Shown here piece after piece: positions 1 to 7,670 of a stretch of 64,000 nt of DNA. The notes beneath the pieces were generated by a model that made no database searches, was not told the DNA's origin, and worked only from the letters and a program-made list of their open reading frames with translations. A program made the position numbers and the translations under genes. Source of the stretch: G963676655 sp963676655 (GTDB lineage: Bacteria > Verrucomicrobiota > Lentisphaeria > Victivallales > Victivallaceae); NCBI GenBank assembly GCA_963676655.2, contig CAXXKX010000002.1, positions 248,001-312,000 of the forward strand. The letters are read 5' to 3'. Numbering within the stretch: position 1 is the stretch's first letter; each line of letters starts with the position of its first letter.

Positions 1-69
1 GTCAAGTCTGAACATTATTGTTCAGGCCGGTGGTTCGATTGCTGCAATCATCGATTTATGACTGGAGCA

Positions 70-1014
70 TTATTGTTTTTGGGGAATGTCTTTGCCGGGG
101 AATTCCGGCAGTTTGAAATTCAATTTCTCTTTGGCGGATATGACTGACCCCGCGAAGGTTCGACCATGCTGCTTCAGCAGTTCCACCAGCTTGCTTACCA
201 GGTATTCCGGAGCGCTGGCGCCGGCGGTTATGCCGATATTGGATTTTGCGTTCAGGATATCCGCCGGTAATTCAGCTGAGCTATTGATCAGGATGGCTTT
301 GACGCCGCACTTTTCAGCGGTTTCCCGCAATCGGTTCGAATTGGAGCTGTTTTGCGAGCCGATAACAATAATGTCCGAACATTTTTTGCACAGTTCTTTG
401 ACCGCTTCCTGCCGGTTCCTGGTTGCGTAGCAGATCCCTTCGACCGTTTCCAGTTGCGGAATAATGGTTCTCATGGCGGCAATGATTTCAGCGGTGTCGT
501 CCGGGCTCAGTGTGGTCTGGGTCAGGCAGACGCAGCGGCGTGGACAATCAGTGCGAGGCAGGGCTTTAGCTTCGGATACGTTTTCAACAACTTTGGCGCG
601 ATTGTCGATGCGGCCCATGGTTCCGACAATTTCCGGATGGCCGCGATGCCCGATCAGGTAGATGTCGGCATTGTCATGGTAAAGCTTTTCGGCTTTGGCA
701 TGAATCTTCTTTACCAGTGGGCAGGTGGCGTCGATCAGTTGCAGGTTTCGTGCCGCCGCCGTCTTTTCTACCCGGGCCGCCGCGCCGTGCGCGCTCAGAA
801 TAAGCACATTGCCGGGTGGGACGTCTTTCACTGATTCGACAAATCTCACGCCCCGTTGTTTGAGTTCGTTGACAATAAAATCATTATGGACTATTTCATG
901 GTAGACATAGATTGGACGGGGGTAATGAGTCAGAGCTTGTTCTACGGTGTCTAGGGCGCGTCTGACTCCGGCGCAGAAGCCGCGCGGTTCAGCCAGATAT
1001 ATTTTTCCGCTCAT
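70..1014 (-). CDS. ispH: 4-hydroxy-3-methylbut-2-enyl diphosphate reductase
   Basis: IspH (LytB) is the last enzyme of the MEP isoprenoid pathway. It reduces HMBPP to IPP and DMAPP with a 4Fe-4S cluster in the cytoplasm. The 314-residue length is normal. The three cluster cysteines are visible in RGFCAGV (near residue 14), DATCPLV (near 98) and GICYATRNRQ (near 195), and the HGAAARV and HPEIVGTMG blocks are also present. It is the last gene of a minus-strand operon: its ATG overlaps the stop of the upstream ABC ATPase gene by 4 bases. I see no clear terminator in the 69 bases after it. Confidence 0.97.
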   Translation of the reverse strand: MSGKIYLAEPRGFCAGVRRALDTVEQALTHYPRPIYVYHEIVHNDFIVNELKQRGVRFVESVKDVPPGNVLILSAHGAAARVEKTAAARNLQLIDATCPLVKKIHAKAEKLYHDNADIYLIGHRGHPEIVGTMGRIDNRAKVVENVSEAKALPRTDCPRRCVCLTQTTLSPDDTAEIIAAMRTIIPQLETVEGICYATRNRQEAVKELCKKCSDIIVIGSQNSSNSNRLRETAEKCGVKAILINSSAELPADILNAKSNIGITAGASAPEYLVSKLVELLKQHGRTFAGSVISAKEKLNFKLPEFPGKDIPQKQ

Positions 1015-1682
1015 TCGATAATACCGTCTTTCAGGTGTAGAATGGTATCGGCCATATTGGCCACGTCCTGGTCATGGGTGATCATTAGCAGGGTATGGTC
1101 GGTGCCTTCGGCGTGGAGTTCCTGGAATATCTCTAGGATTCCGGCTCCGGTGACGGAGTCAAGATTGCCGGTCGGCTCGTCGGCCAGGATCAGATGCGGA
1201 TTATTGATCATGGCCCGGGCGATGGCAGCGCGTTGTTGTTCGCCGCCGGAGAGTTCGGCCGGATGGTGTTTTAGACGATGGCTCAGTCCGACTTTTTCCA
1301 ACAGCTCTTCGCCGCGTTTATTCAGGGCGGTGCGTTTTGTCCCGGTCAGCATTCCCGGCAGAATGACGTTCTCCAGAACATTTAACTCGGGCAGCAGGTG
1401 GTACGCCTGGAAAATAAACCCGATATTTATCTTTCTGAACTCGGAAGCCTGGCGTCGACTCATGGTTGAGTATATGATATCTTTAAAAGTGATTTCTCCG
1501 GTGTCTGGTTGTTCCAGTGCACCCAACAGGTTTAGCAGTGTGGTTTTACCGCTGCCGGACGCCCCGAGAAGCGCGGTCCAGGAGCCTTGTTTTACTTCCA
1601 TATTGACGTTTTTCAGTACCTCGATCCGGTTTTTCCCGATCGGGTAGCCTTTGCGGACATTATTGCATTTCAAGCATATCAT
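1011..1682 (-). CDS. ABC transporter ATP-binding protein, LolD/MacB-like
   Basis: A single ABC ATPase domain of 223 residues. It has Walker A (GASGSGKTT, near 41), a Q-loop (FIFQAYHLLPEL), the signature LSGGEQQRAAIARA, Walker B (LILADEPTGNLDS) and an H-loop His (MITHDQDVA). The length and the TGNLDS block fit the LolD/MacB/FtsE group, which powers lipoprotein sorting or mechanotransmission at the inner membrane. No LolC/E or FtsX-type permease lies in this window, so the partner is unknown and I give no symbol. It overlaps both neighbours by 4 bases and is therefore probably translationally coupled to them. Confidence 0.9.
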   Translation of the reverse strand: MICLKCNNVRKGYPIGKNRIEVLKNVNMEVKQGSWTALLGASGSGKTTLLNLLGALEQPDTGEITFKDIIYSTMSRRQASEFRKINIGFIFQAYHLLPELNVLENVILPGMLTGTKRTALNKRGEELLEKVGLSHRLKHHPAELSGGEQQRAAIARAMINNPHLILADEPTGNLDSVTGAGILEIFQELHAEGTDHTLLMITHDQDVANMADTILHLKDGIIE

Positions 1683-2986
1683 TTTTTCTGGTTCCCGTCT
1701 GTCTTCAATGTCGTCTGTGCGGTGTTCCCGCCCCCGGTCAATTTCTTATGCACGGTTTTGAGCCCGAATCCCGCGAAAAAAATCAGGATAGCCGCCAGCG
1801 CGCCGCGCATCAGCCAGCCGTCTGCTTTCTCCTTGAGCTCTTTTTTGTTCAACAGAAAGATCAGGCTCAACGCCAGCAGCGGCATGAAACATGCCCCGAC
1901 TATCGAGTACAGCATCTGCACTCCTTTGAATCCGAACGGCACGATCGCCATCGGTACAATCGCCAGAGCGTAAAGGTATATCCGGTACGGCCGGCTTTCC
2001 TCTTTTACTATAGCATCAATATCTGTTTTGCGACGGCATTTTACGTAAAAATCGGCAAAAATATACGGTACGCTTTGCCAGACCCCGAGCAGACTGCTGA
2101 AAACCGCGGCCCAGGCCCCGATTAGAAACATCCAGCGGGCGACCGGGCCGACTTCCTGTCCGAAACAATGTCCGAGCGAAGAGATCAGTTTCGCGCCGCT
2201 GCCGGAAACCTGAATGCGGCTGCCGATGATCACCATCGCCATGCCGAACAGCGCGGTCGCGAAGTAACCGGAAAATAGGTCCCAACGGCATTTTTTTAAA
2301 TCCGATTCCCTGGTGCGGCCTTCTTCCCGGATCCAGTAACCGTAACAGATAATGGTCAGGGTGCCGCCGACTCCGCCGGTCAGGGCCACGGTCCAGGCCA
2401 GGCCGTTTGAACCGAGTTTGGGAATATGCGGAATCATGATGCCTTGGATGATCGCCGCCCAGTCAGGTCCGACCATGACCGTGCAGGTCAGGACTGTGAC
2501 GAACATGATCAGGATAAAGATTTTCATGATCCGCTGAAACAGATGGTAGCCGCCGAAGCGGACCAGAATCAGTCCGAGTAAAGACTGGATTCCGCCGTAA
2601 ACGAGTTTGGCGTATAACGGCTGATCGAACAGCGGCAGCATGGCGTGCAGGGTGATGGCGCAGGCACTGATCAGCGCCGCTCCAACAACCAGGCTCCATG
2701 GGATCAGGTAGAGCGGAAAGGCAAATGTCGTAAACAAACGCCACCGGTCCATACTGCCTTCAAGGATGGTTTTGCCGGTAATCAGCTGATATTTTGTAAA
2801 ACAGACGGAAAGCAGCAGTTTCATTGCGGCCCCGAGCAATACAGCCCAGAGAATCGCGGTCCCGAGTTGACTGCCGGCGAAAGCGCCGGTAGCCAGGTCG
2901 CCGGCCCCGACGCCGGTTGCCGCGACCATGAAGCCGGGGCCCAGCATGGCCGTCCACTCAAAAAACTTGCGTGTTCCCGTCCTCAA
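1679..2986 (-). CDS. Nramp-related metal ion transporter, divergent
   Basis: A polytopic membrane protein of 435 residues with about 11 hydrophobic segments. Its start (LGPGFMVAATGVGAGDLATG) matches the TM1 region of Nramp-family transporters. The canonical metal-binding motifs are altered: DPGN in TM1 reads GAGD, and the MPH motif in TM6 is absent (the matching stretch is GGVGGTLTIICYGYW). Substrate therefore cannot be assumed to be Mn or Fe. The coordinate given uses a TTG start; an in-frame ATG at 2947 is a plausible alternative. The gene starts 15 bases after argG and overlaps the ABC ATPase gene, so all four probably share one transcript. Confidence 0.8.
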   Translation of the reverse strand: MRTGTRKFFEWTAMLGPGFMVAATGVGAGDLATGAFAGSQLGTAILWAVLLGAAMKLLLSVCFTKYQLITGKTILEGSMDRWRLFTTFAFPLYLIPWSLVVGAALISACAITLHAMLPLFDQPLYAKLVYGGIQSLLGLILVRFGGYHLFQRIMKIFILIMFVTVLTCTVMVGPDWAAIIQGIMIPHIPKLGSNGLAWTVALTGGVGGTLTIICYGYWIREEGRTRESDLKKCRWDLFSGYFATALFGMAMVIIGSRIQVSGSGAKLISSLGHCFGQEVGPVARWMFLIGAWAAVFSSLLGVWQSVPYIFADFYVKCRRKTDIDAIVKEESRPYRIYLYALAIVPMAIVPFGFKGVQMLYSIVGACFMPLLALSLIFLLNKKELKEKADGWLMRGALAAILIFFAGFGLKTVHKKLTGGGNTAQTTLKTDGNQKK

Positions 2987-3001
2987 TCCAGCCCCGCTTG
3001 A

Positions 3002-4198
3002 TTAATAGCGGTGCTGTTTGCTGTTGGCCAGCATCTGCAGACGCAGCGAGTTGAGTTTGATGAAGCCTTCAGCGTCTTTCTGGTTGTAGACTTCTTCTTC
3101 CTCGAATGAGCAGATTTCTTCGTCGTAAATGCTGTATTCTGATCTGCGGCCGTTAACGTGGCAGCCGCCTTTGAACAGTTTGACCCGGACGTCGCCGGTG
3201 ACGAATTTCTGGCTTTCAGTAATTGCGGCCTGGAGCATTTCACGTTCCGGCGCGAACCAGAAACCGTTGTAGACCATGCGGGCGTACTGCGGAATGAAAC
3301 TGTCACGCAGGAACATGACTTCGCGGTCCATGGTGATGGTTTCCAGAGCGCGGTGGGCGTGATGCAGAATCGTGCCGCCGGGAGTTTCATAAACGCCGCG
3401 GGATTTCATGCCAACGAAACGGTTTTCAGCAATATCGATCCGGCCGACCGCGTGGCGGCAGCCGATAGCATTGAGTTTACGCATCAGGTTGGCGGGTGAC
3501 AGCGCTTCGCCGTTGACTGCGACCGGATTGCCTTGTTCAAATGTAATAATGACTTCTTCCGGGGTATCTTCGGCTTGTGACAGCGGCCGGGTCATTACCC
3601 ACATATCTTCCGGCGGGGCGTTCCACGGATCTTCCAGAATGCCGCCTTCAAAGCTGATATGGAGCAGGTTGCGGTCCATGCTGTAGGGTTTTTCCTTGGT
3701 GGAAGTAACCGGAATATCATTTTTCCGGGCGTATTCGATCAGGTCGGTCCGGCCTTTGAATTCCCATTCGCGCCACGGGGCGATAACTTTGATGCCGGGC
3801 TGCATGGCATAGGCGGCCAGCTCGAAACGAACCTGGTCGTTGCCTTTGCCGGTCGCGCCGTGACAGATAGCGTCCGCGCCTTCGGCCCGGGCTATTTCGA
3901 CCAGACGTTTGCCGATCAGCGGGCGGGCTATGGAAGTACCGAGCAGATAAGTGCCTTCGTAGATGGCGTTGGCCTGCATCATCGGGAAGATGAAGTCTTT
4001 GGCAAATTCTTCGTTCAAATCTTCGACGTAACACTTGGTCGCGCCGGTTTTGATCGCTTTTTCCTCAACTCCGTTGAGCTCCTCTTCCTGGCCGACGTCG
4101 GCGCAGAAACCGATCACTTCGGCGTTATATTTTTCTTTGACCCACTTGACGATGATCGAGGTATCAAGTCCGCCTGAATATGCGACAACAACTTTCAT
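3002..4198 (-). CDS. argG: argininosuccinate synthase
   Basis: Joins citrulline and aspartate with ATP to form argininosuccinate in arginine synthesis (cytoplasm). The protein opens with the PP-loop motif VVAYSGGLDTSI. Other family blocks are ICHGATGKGNDQVRFE, YSMDRNLLHIS and RGVYETPGGTIL. I chose the ATG at 4198 (MKVVVAYSGG) rather than an in-frame ATG 36 bases upstream, because AAAGGTG sits just before 4198 and family members begin here; this gives 398 residues. It is the first gene of the operon that runs into the Nramp-like gene. argH is not in the window. Confidence 0.97.
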   Translation of the reverse strand: MKVVVAYSGGLDTSIIVKWVKEKYNAEVIGFCADVGQEEELNGVEEKAIKTGATKCYVEDLNEEFAKDFIFPMMQANAIYEGTYLLGTSIARPLIGKRLVEIARAEGADAICHGATGKGNDQVRFELAAYAMQPGIKVIAPWREWEFKGRTDLIEYARKNDIPVTSTKEKPYSMDRNLLHISFEGGILEDPWNAPPEDMWVMTRPLSQAEDTPEEVIITFEQGNPVAVNGEALSPANLMRKLNAIGCRHAVGRIDIAENRFVGMKSRGVYETPGGTILHHAHRALETITMDREVMFLRDSFIPQYARMVYNGFWFAPEREMLQAAITESQKFVTGDVRVKLFKGGCHVNGRRSEYSIYDEEICSFEEEEVYNQKDAEGFIKLNSLRLQMLANSKQHRY

Positions 4199-4250
4199 GA
4201 TTTCACCTTTATTTGTATGGTTAAAATTGATCAAAAAATAAGCAAAAAGT

Positions 4251-4278
4251 AATTTACATTAAAAATGTGTTTTATCAA
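4251..4278 (-). promoter_or_regulatory. possible argG promoter
   Basis: On the minus strand TTGATA (4278-4273) and TAAATT (4256-4251) are separated by 16 bases, about 55 bases before the argG start. The match is moderate and no ARG-box palindrome is obvious. Confidence 0.3.
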
Positions 4279-4316
4279 GTTGCAAGACCATAAAAAGCCG
4301 TGGCTTCTCAGCGTTT

Positions 4317-4404
4317 TGAACCACGAAAAACATGAAAAGACACGAAAGACAACCGAAAACGCGATGCGTTTTCACTTGTTGAGTTTGTTTTGATTGAAAG
4401 TGTA
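4317..4404. repeat. CACGAAA-type dispersed element with palindromic core
   Basis: Begins with spaced CACGAAA/CATGAAA words, then a palindrome (GAAAACGC-GAT-GCGTTTTC at about 4352-4371), then a GAGTTTGTTTTGATTG tail. A second full copy lies at 10071-10162 and a minus-oriented CACGAAA stretch at 36580-36609. It sits in the 420-base gap between argG and the regulator gene, which holds no gene. Confidence 0.7.
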
Positions 4405-4481
4405 ATAGACGCCTCTGTGGGGGCCGCGCTTTTTAACGGGGGACATTCCCCCTTGACGACCGGCGTTAGTTTGTCACAGTC

Positions 4482-4565
4482 TGAGCCGGGCTCCGACCGG
4501 CGCAACTTTCAACGTTCATCTTTAATCCTTAAGCTTTTTTGTGGGAGCCGGGCTCCGACCGGCGA
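4482..4565. repeat. two REP-like GAGCCGG hairpins
   Basis: Two direct copies of GAGCCGGGCTCCGACCGGCG, at 4483-4502 and 4546-4565. The second is preceded by GTGGGAG. Each forms a GCCGG/CCGGC hairpin behind a GAG or GGGAG head, as in the GGGAGC family described elsewhere in this window. Confidence 0.6.
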
Positions 4566-4620
4566 TTTGGTAAAGACTCCGATGCCCGAAAAAATATGGA
4601 AAGGTACAGACGCAGACAAA

Positions 4621-5655
4621 TTAAATCTGCGCTACGGTCTCACCGTTAAACAAACTTACGGGTAAATATTCTCCATGCGGGGCATCGTGTTCTCCATTCA
4701 GGATAGCCAGTCCCATCGTTACCGCGTATTTGCCGATGTCTTCAGGATGCAGGTCAACGGCGGTGATTTTATAAAAATGATGGAATTCCCGGAAACCGCC
4801 GAAAGACGCAACCGATATGTCTTTCGGAATGCTGATTCTGTTCTTCATGCAGTATCCGATGAAATCCGCTGCCAGAATATCGTTTTCGAAAATCAAAGCG
4901 GTATACTTATTAACGGCGGAATTAGCAATTTTTTCAAAGAAAAACGGCGATGAGGAATTTCGTTCATCGCCTGAAAAGCGGACTATATCCAAATTAAGTC
5001 CAGCTTCTTTGCATTTTTCTCCGGCGCCGTTATATCGTTGTTCAAAAATCAGCCCCGGATGATGACGCATGGCAAAAATAATTTTTTTGTGTCCTTTTTC
5101 TATGATATGTTCAGCCAGGATTTGTCCCGCCCGGTAGTTGTCTGAATTCAGCCAGCTGGCTTTTATGCCGTCCTCCGGATAGGAGTCGATATATATTGTC
5201 GGGATATCTCCTATGTTTACTTGGGGAATATGTCCGCCAATGAACAGTAGGTCAAAATTCATTTCCTTTAAATTATCATTGAATTCATTCATGTTTGTTT
5301 TGAGTGAAATATTGAAACAACTTATCAAGCAACTGTTTTCCGTGGCGCTTTCAGACAAGCCGCGAAGCAGCATCGGGTAATAGGAATGAGGTCCGCCCAT
5401 GATTCCGATATACGCCATTTTGTATATCGGGAAAAGTTTATTTCTGACGACAATGGTTCCGCCCGCACCTTTCAGGCGTTTCAAGTAGCCCTTGCTGGCC
5501 AGGTGGGATACTGCCCGGTTGGCGGTGCCTTTGTTAATGTTGAACTTGTCCGCCAGACGATATTCAGAAGGAATTCGAGAATTTTTCGGGTATTTTCCTG
5601 AACATATTTTTTCCAGCAGATAATCAATTACAATCTGTTCTTTTGATCCACGCAT
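4621..5655 (-). CDS. GntR-type/LacI-type hybrid transcriptional regulator
   Basis: A 344-residue regulator. Residues 1-70 form a GntR winged helix (ICSGKYPKNSRIPSEYRLA, then NINKGTANRAVSHLASKGY). Residues 75-344 resemble the LacI/GalR periplasmic-binding-protein fold (LFIGGH, a DNYRAGQILAEHIIEKGHK stretch, NDILAADFIGYC, ISIPKDISVASFGG). This AraR-like arrangement usually binds a sugar as inducer. It is transcribed away from the M14 peptidase, pseudopilin and heparinase-like genes, which makes it their likely controller (inference). The ligand is unknown. Confidence 0.88.
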   Translation of the reverse strand: MRGSKEQIVIDYLLEKICSGKYPKNSRIPSEYRLADKFNINKGTANRAVSHLASKGYLKRLKGAGGTIVVRNKLFPIYKMAYIGIMGGPHSYYPMLLRGLSESATENSCLISCFNISLKTNMNEFNDNLKEMNFDLLFIGGHIPQVNIGDIPTIYIDSYPEDGIKASWLNSDNYRAGQILAEHIIEKGHKKIIFAMRHHPGLIFEQRYNGAGEKCKEAGLNLDIVRFSGDERNSSSPFFFEKIANSAVNKYTALIFENDILAADFIGYCMKNRISIPKDISVASFGGFREFHHFYKITAVDLHPEDIGKYAVTMGLAILNGEHDAPHGEYLPVSLFNGETVAQI

Positions 5656-5688
5656 AAGATTTTATTCCGGTTGTTAATAACTATATAT

Positions 5689-5717
5689 ATAATACAACGC
5701 TTTTTTAACCGTGTCAA
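5689..5717 (-). promoter_or_regulatory. promoter of the GntR/LacI regulator gene
   Basis: On the minus strand TTGACA (5717-5712), a 17-base spacer and TATTAT (5694-5689), 33 bases before the start codon. This is a near-consensus sigma-70 promoter. Confidence 0.7.
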
Positions 5718-5745
5718 TAAATATATCTAAAAATGTTTAAAGTTA

Positions 5746-5776
5746 TTGACTTATGCATAAAAAATATTATTATAGT
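5746..5776 (+). promoter_or_regulatory. putative promoter/operator of the M14 peptidase operon
   Basis: TTGACT at 5746 is followed by the perfect 10-base palindrome TTATGCATAA (5751-5760) and AT-rich TATTATAGT (5768-5776). The spacing to the best -10 is long (19 bases), as in activated or repressed promoters. The palindrome is a candidate operator for the divergent regulator; this is inference only. Confidence 0.35.
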
Positions 5777-5819
5777 AAATATAAACGATTTTAAAATCAT
5801 TCAAAAATAGGAATTGAAC

Positions 5820-6926
5820 GTGTTATTAAATGAAGCATTATATCCGGCATATTGGATTACTTCAAACAAAGATGTTGAGAAGTATCTGAAAGATAATGTC
5901 GTGAAGGGCAAGGTCTTTGTTGCCGGTAAATCCGGGGGGGGGCGGGATATTCTGGCTTATGAATACGGAAGCAGGGAACCCCTTGAGCAGACTACCACCT
6001 TGTCGTCGGCATGCGCGGCCGGACGTCCTGACTGCTTTTTCAAGTCTTCCGTCCGTAAAAAACCGGTACTGATGATTTATTCGACGATTCACGGTGCGGA
6101 GGTTGAAGGCTGCGCGGCGTTGATAAACTTAATCAATGTAATCGAGAAAGGCTGCGATTTAAGCGGCAGGGAATGGCATAAGCTTAATTCCGCTTTGACG
6201 CAGTATCGTTTGGTTCTTGTTCCGTTGGCTCAACCTGACGGCCGGGAGCGGTTCAAGCTTAACAGCCTGGTCGGGGAAACGTTTGAAACATTTCAGTATT
6301 ATGCGCACGGAATCTGGAAAGACGGTTCGCCAATAAAATATCCGCAGCATAAAATGACTTTGCCTCTGCCGGCATCGGAGGTCGAATATCTCGGCGGATA
6401 TTTCAATGATAATTATGTAAACATCCAGCATGATGATTTTTTCGGCAAAGTTCAGCCTGAAACCGGAACTTTGCTTGATCTGGCCAGAAACGAACTGCCT
6501 GATTGTATTTTGTCCTGTCATTCATGTGAAGCCGATCCGGGCTTCGGTTCTCTTGACGCCTATATCTCCAATAACTGCCGGGCGCTCCAGAGTCAGGTTG
6601 CCGGAGTCGTCACCACGGCTCAGCTGGCCGCCGGTTGCAGGGTTTTTCCCCGTCCAAACCTGAATACGAGTAATTATTTTTATCTTCAGGATATTCTGCA
6701 TATGGCGAGCGGGGCATTGCCGTTGTTATATGAGTTTCCACACGGCATTGATCGTGTGCCTTTTACCCACAGGGAAATAATCGATTTAGGTTTGACGCTT
6801 TTTGAAGAAGTAATGAATTACGGGTTGAACTATAAGTTTCAGCCAAGATTTGACAACATATTTTTATCTGACTATCATAAAAAACAAAGTAAATATATTC
6901 AGGAGATGATTATGCAGAAAATGTGA
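5820..6926 (+). CDS. M14 family zinc carboxypeptidase-like protein
   Basis: Has the M14 signature: STIHGAEVEG (zinc His and Glu, about residue 87), VPLAQPDGRERF (substrate region with Arg), LSCHSCE (third zinc His) and LLYEFPHG (candidate catalytic Glu). No signal peptide is evident, so it probably acts in the cytoplasm, cleaving C-terminal residues from peptides or amide-linked substrates such as imported glycopeptides (inference). AGGA at 5809-5812 sits 7 bases before GTG 5820 but only 1 base before the in-frame TTG at 5814, so GTG 5820 is preferred (368 residues). First of three same-strand genes. Confidence 0.85.
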   Translation: MLLNEALYPAYWITSNKDVEKYLKDNVVKGKVFVAGKSGGGRDILAYEYGSREPLEQTTTLSSACAAGRPDCFFKSSVRKKPVLMIYSTIHGAEVEGCAALINLINVIEKGCDLSGREWHKLNSALTQYRLVLVPLAQPDGRERFKLNSLVGETFETFQYYAHGIWKDGSPIKYPQHKMTLPLPASEVEYLGGYFNDNYVNIQHDDFFGKVQPETGTLLDLARNELPDCILSCHSCEADPGFGSLDAYISNNCRALQSQVAGVVTTAQLAAGCRVFPRPNLNTSNYFYLQDILHMASGALPLLYEFPHGIDRVPFTHREIIDLGLTLFEEVMNYGLNYKFQPRFDNIFLSDYHKKQSKYIQEMIMQKM

Positions 6927-6987
6927 AAAACATGTTTATTATAGCCAGGAACAACAATCTGTTGACATTGCTAAAAGGAGGCGACAA

Positions 6988-7641
6988 ATGTCAAATTTAT
7001 ACCACAGAACAACTCAAAAAGCAGGAAATTTCACGCTTATCGAACTTTTGGTCGTGATAGCCATCATAGCCATCCTCGCAAGCATGCTGCTGCCGGCATT
7101 GAATAAGGCCAGAGATACCGCGAAAACAATGAAATGTCTTTCGCAAATGAAGCAGATAGGAACCGCCAGCATGTTTTACTCCGATGAACATGACGGCTGG
7201 ATCATGCCGAGCCGTTACCGGAGCCTTACTAATTACACTACTGTCTTATACTGGCAGTTTATTATAGTAAAGACCAGCTACGGAGAATCACACGGGTATC
7301 CGGGGTATCTGCAAAATGAAGCATTATGGGAATGTCCCACGCCTGATGGTTTGATTTTAAAGAAATATTCCTATGCGATGAACGCCAATTTGAGTCCTTA
7401 TGATACGCCGACAAGGCGTTTGACAAGGCTCAGGAACCCGTCTTTCAAGATTCATTTTGCCGATCAACGCAACGACCGGACCGGTTATCCGACTATTAAC
7501 TACAAAAATCTACTTGGCTACAGGCATAATGACAAGGCCAATATGACGTTTTTTGACGGTCATGCCGGGGCTATGAAATACTATGAAGTTCTAAACAGGG
7601 GCCATGCCGGAACAGCCAATAACCTGGATTATGAAGAATAA
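6988..7641 (+). CDS. prepilin-type N-terminal cleavage/methylation protein (type II pseudopilin-like, H-x9-DG)
   Basis: A 217-residue protein with a type IV prepilin leader: GNFTLIELLVVIAIIAILA, cut expected before Phe, with Glu at +5. The C-terminal part carries H-x9-DG (RHNDKANMTFFDGHA). This family is expanded by the hundred in Lentisphaerota and Planctomycetes genomes, and its members are thought to sit on the surface or in secretion machinery; their role is not established. A strong ribosome site (AAAGGAGGCGACAA) precedes the ATG. It lies between the carboxypeptidase and the heparinase-like gene, probably in one operon. Confidence 0.93.
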   Translation: MSNLYHRTTQKAGNFTLIELLVVIAIIAILASMLLPALNKARDTAKTMKCLSQMKQIGTASMFYSDEHDGWIMPSRYRSLTNYTTVLYWQFIIVKTSYGESHGYPGYLQNEALWECPTPDGLILKKYSYAMNANLSPYDTPTRRLTRLRNPSFKIHFADQRNDRTGYPTINYKNLLGYRHNDKANMTFFDGHAGAMKYYEVLNRGHAGTANNLDYEE

Positions 7642-7670
7642 TTAACCTCTCAAATTTAAAAAGGTAATTT

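Noticed and set aside
1..69. Small minus-strand frame beginning ATGATTGCAGCAATC
   Set aside because: Fewer than 15 codons before a stop; no support.
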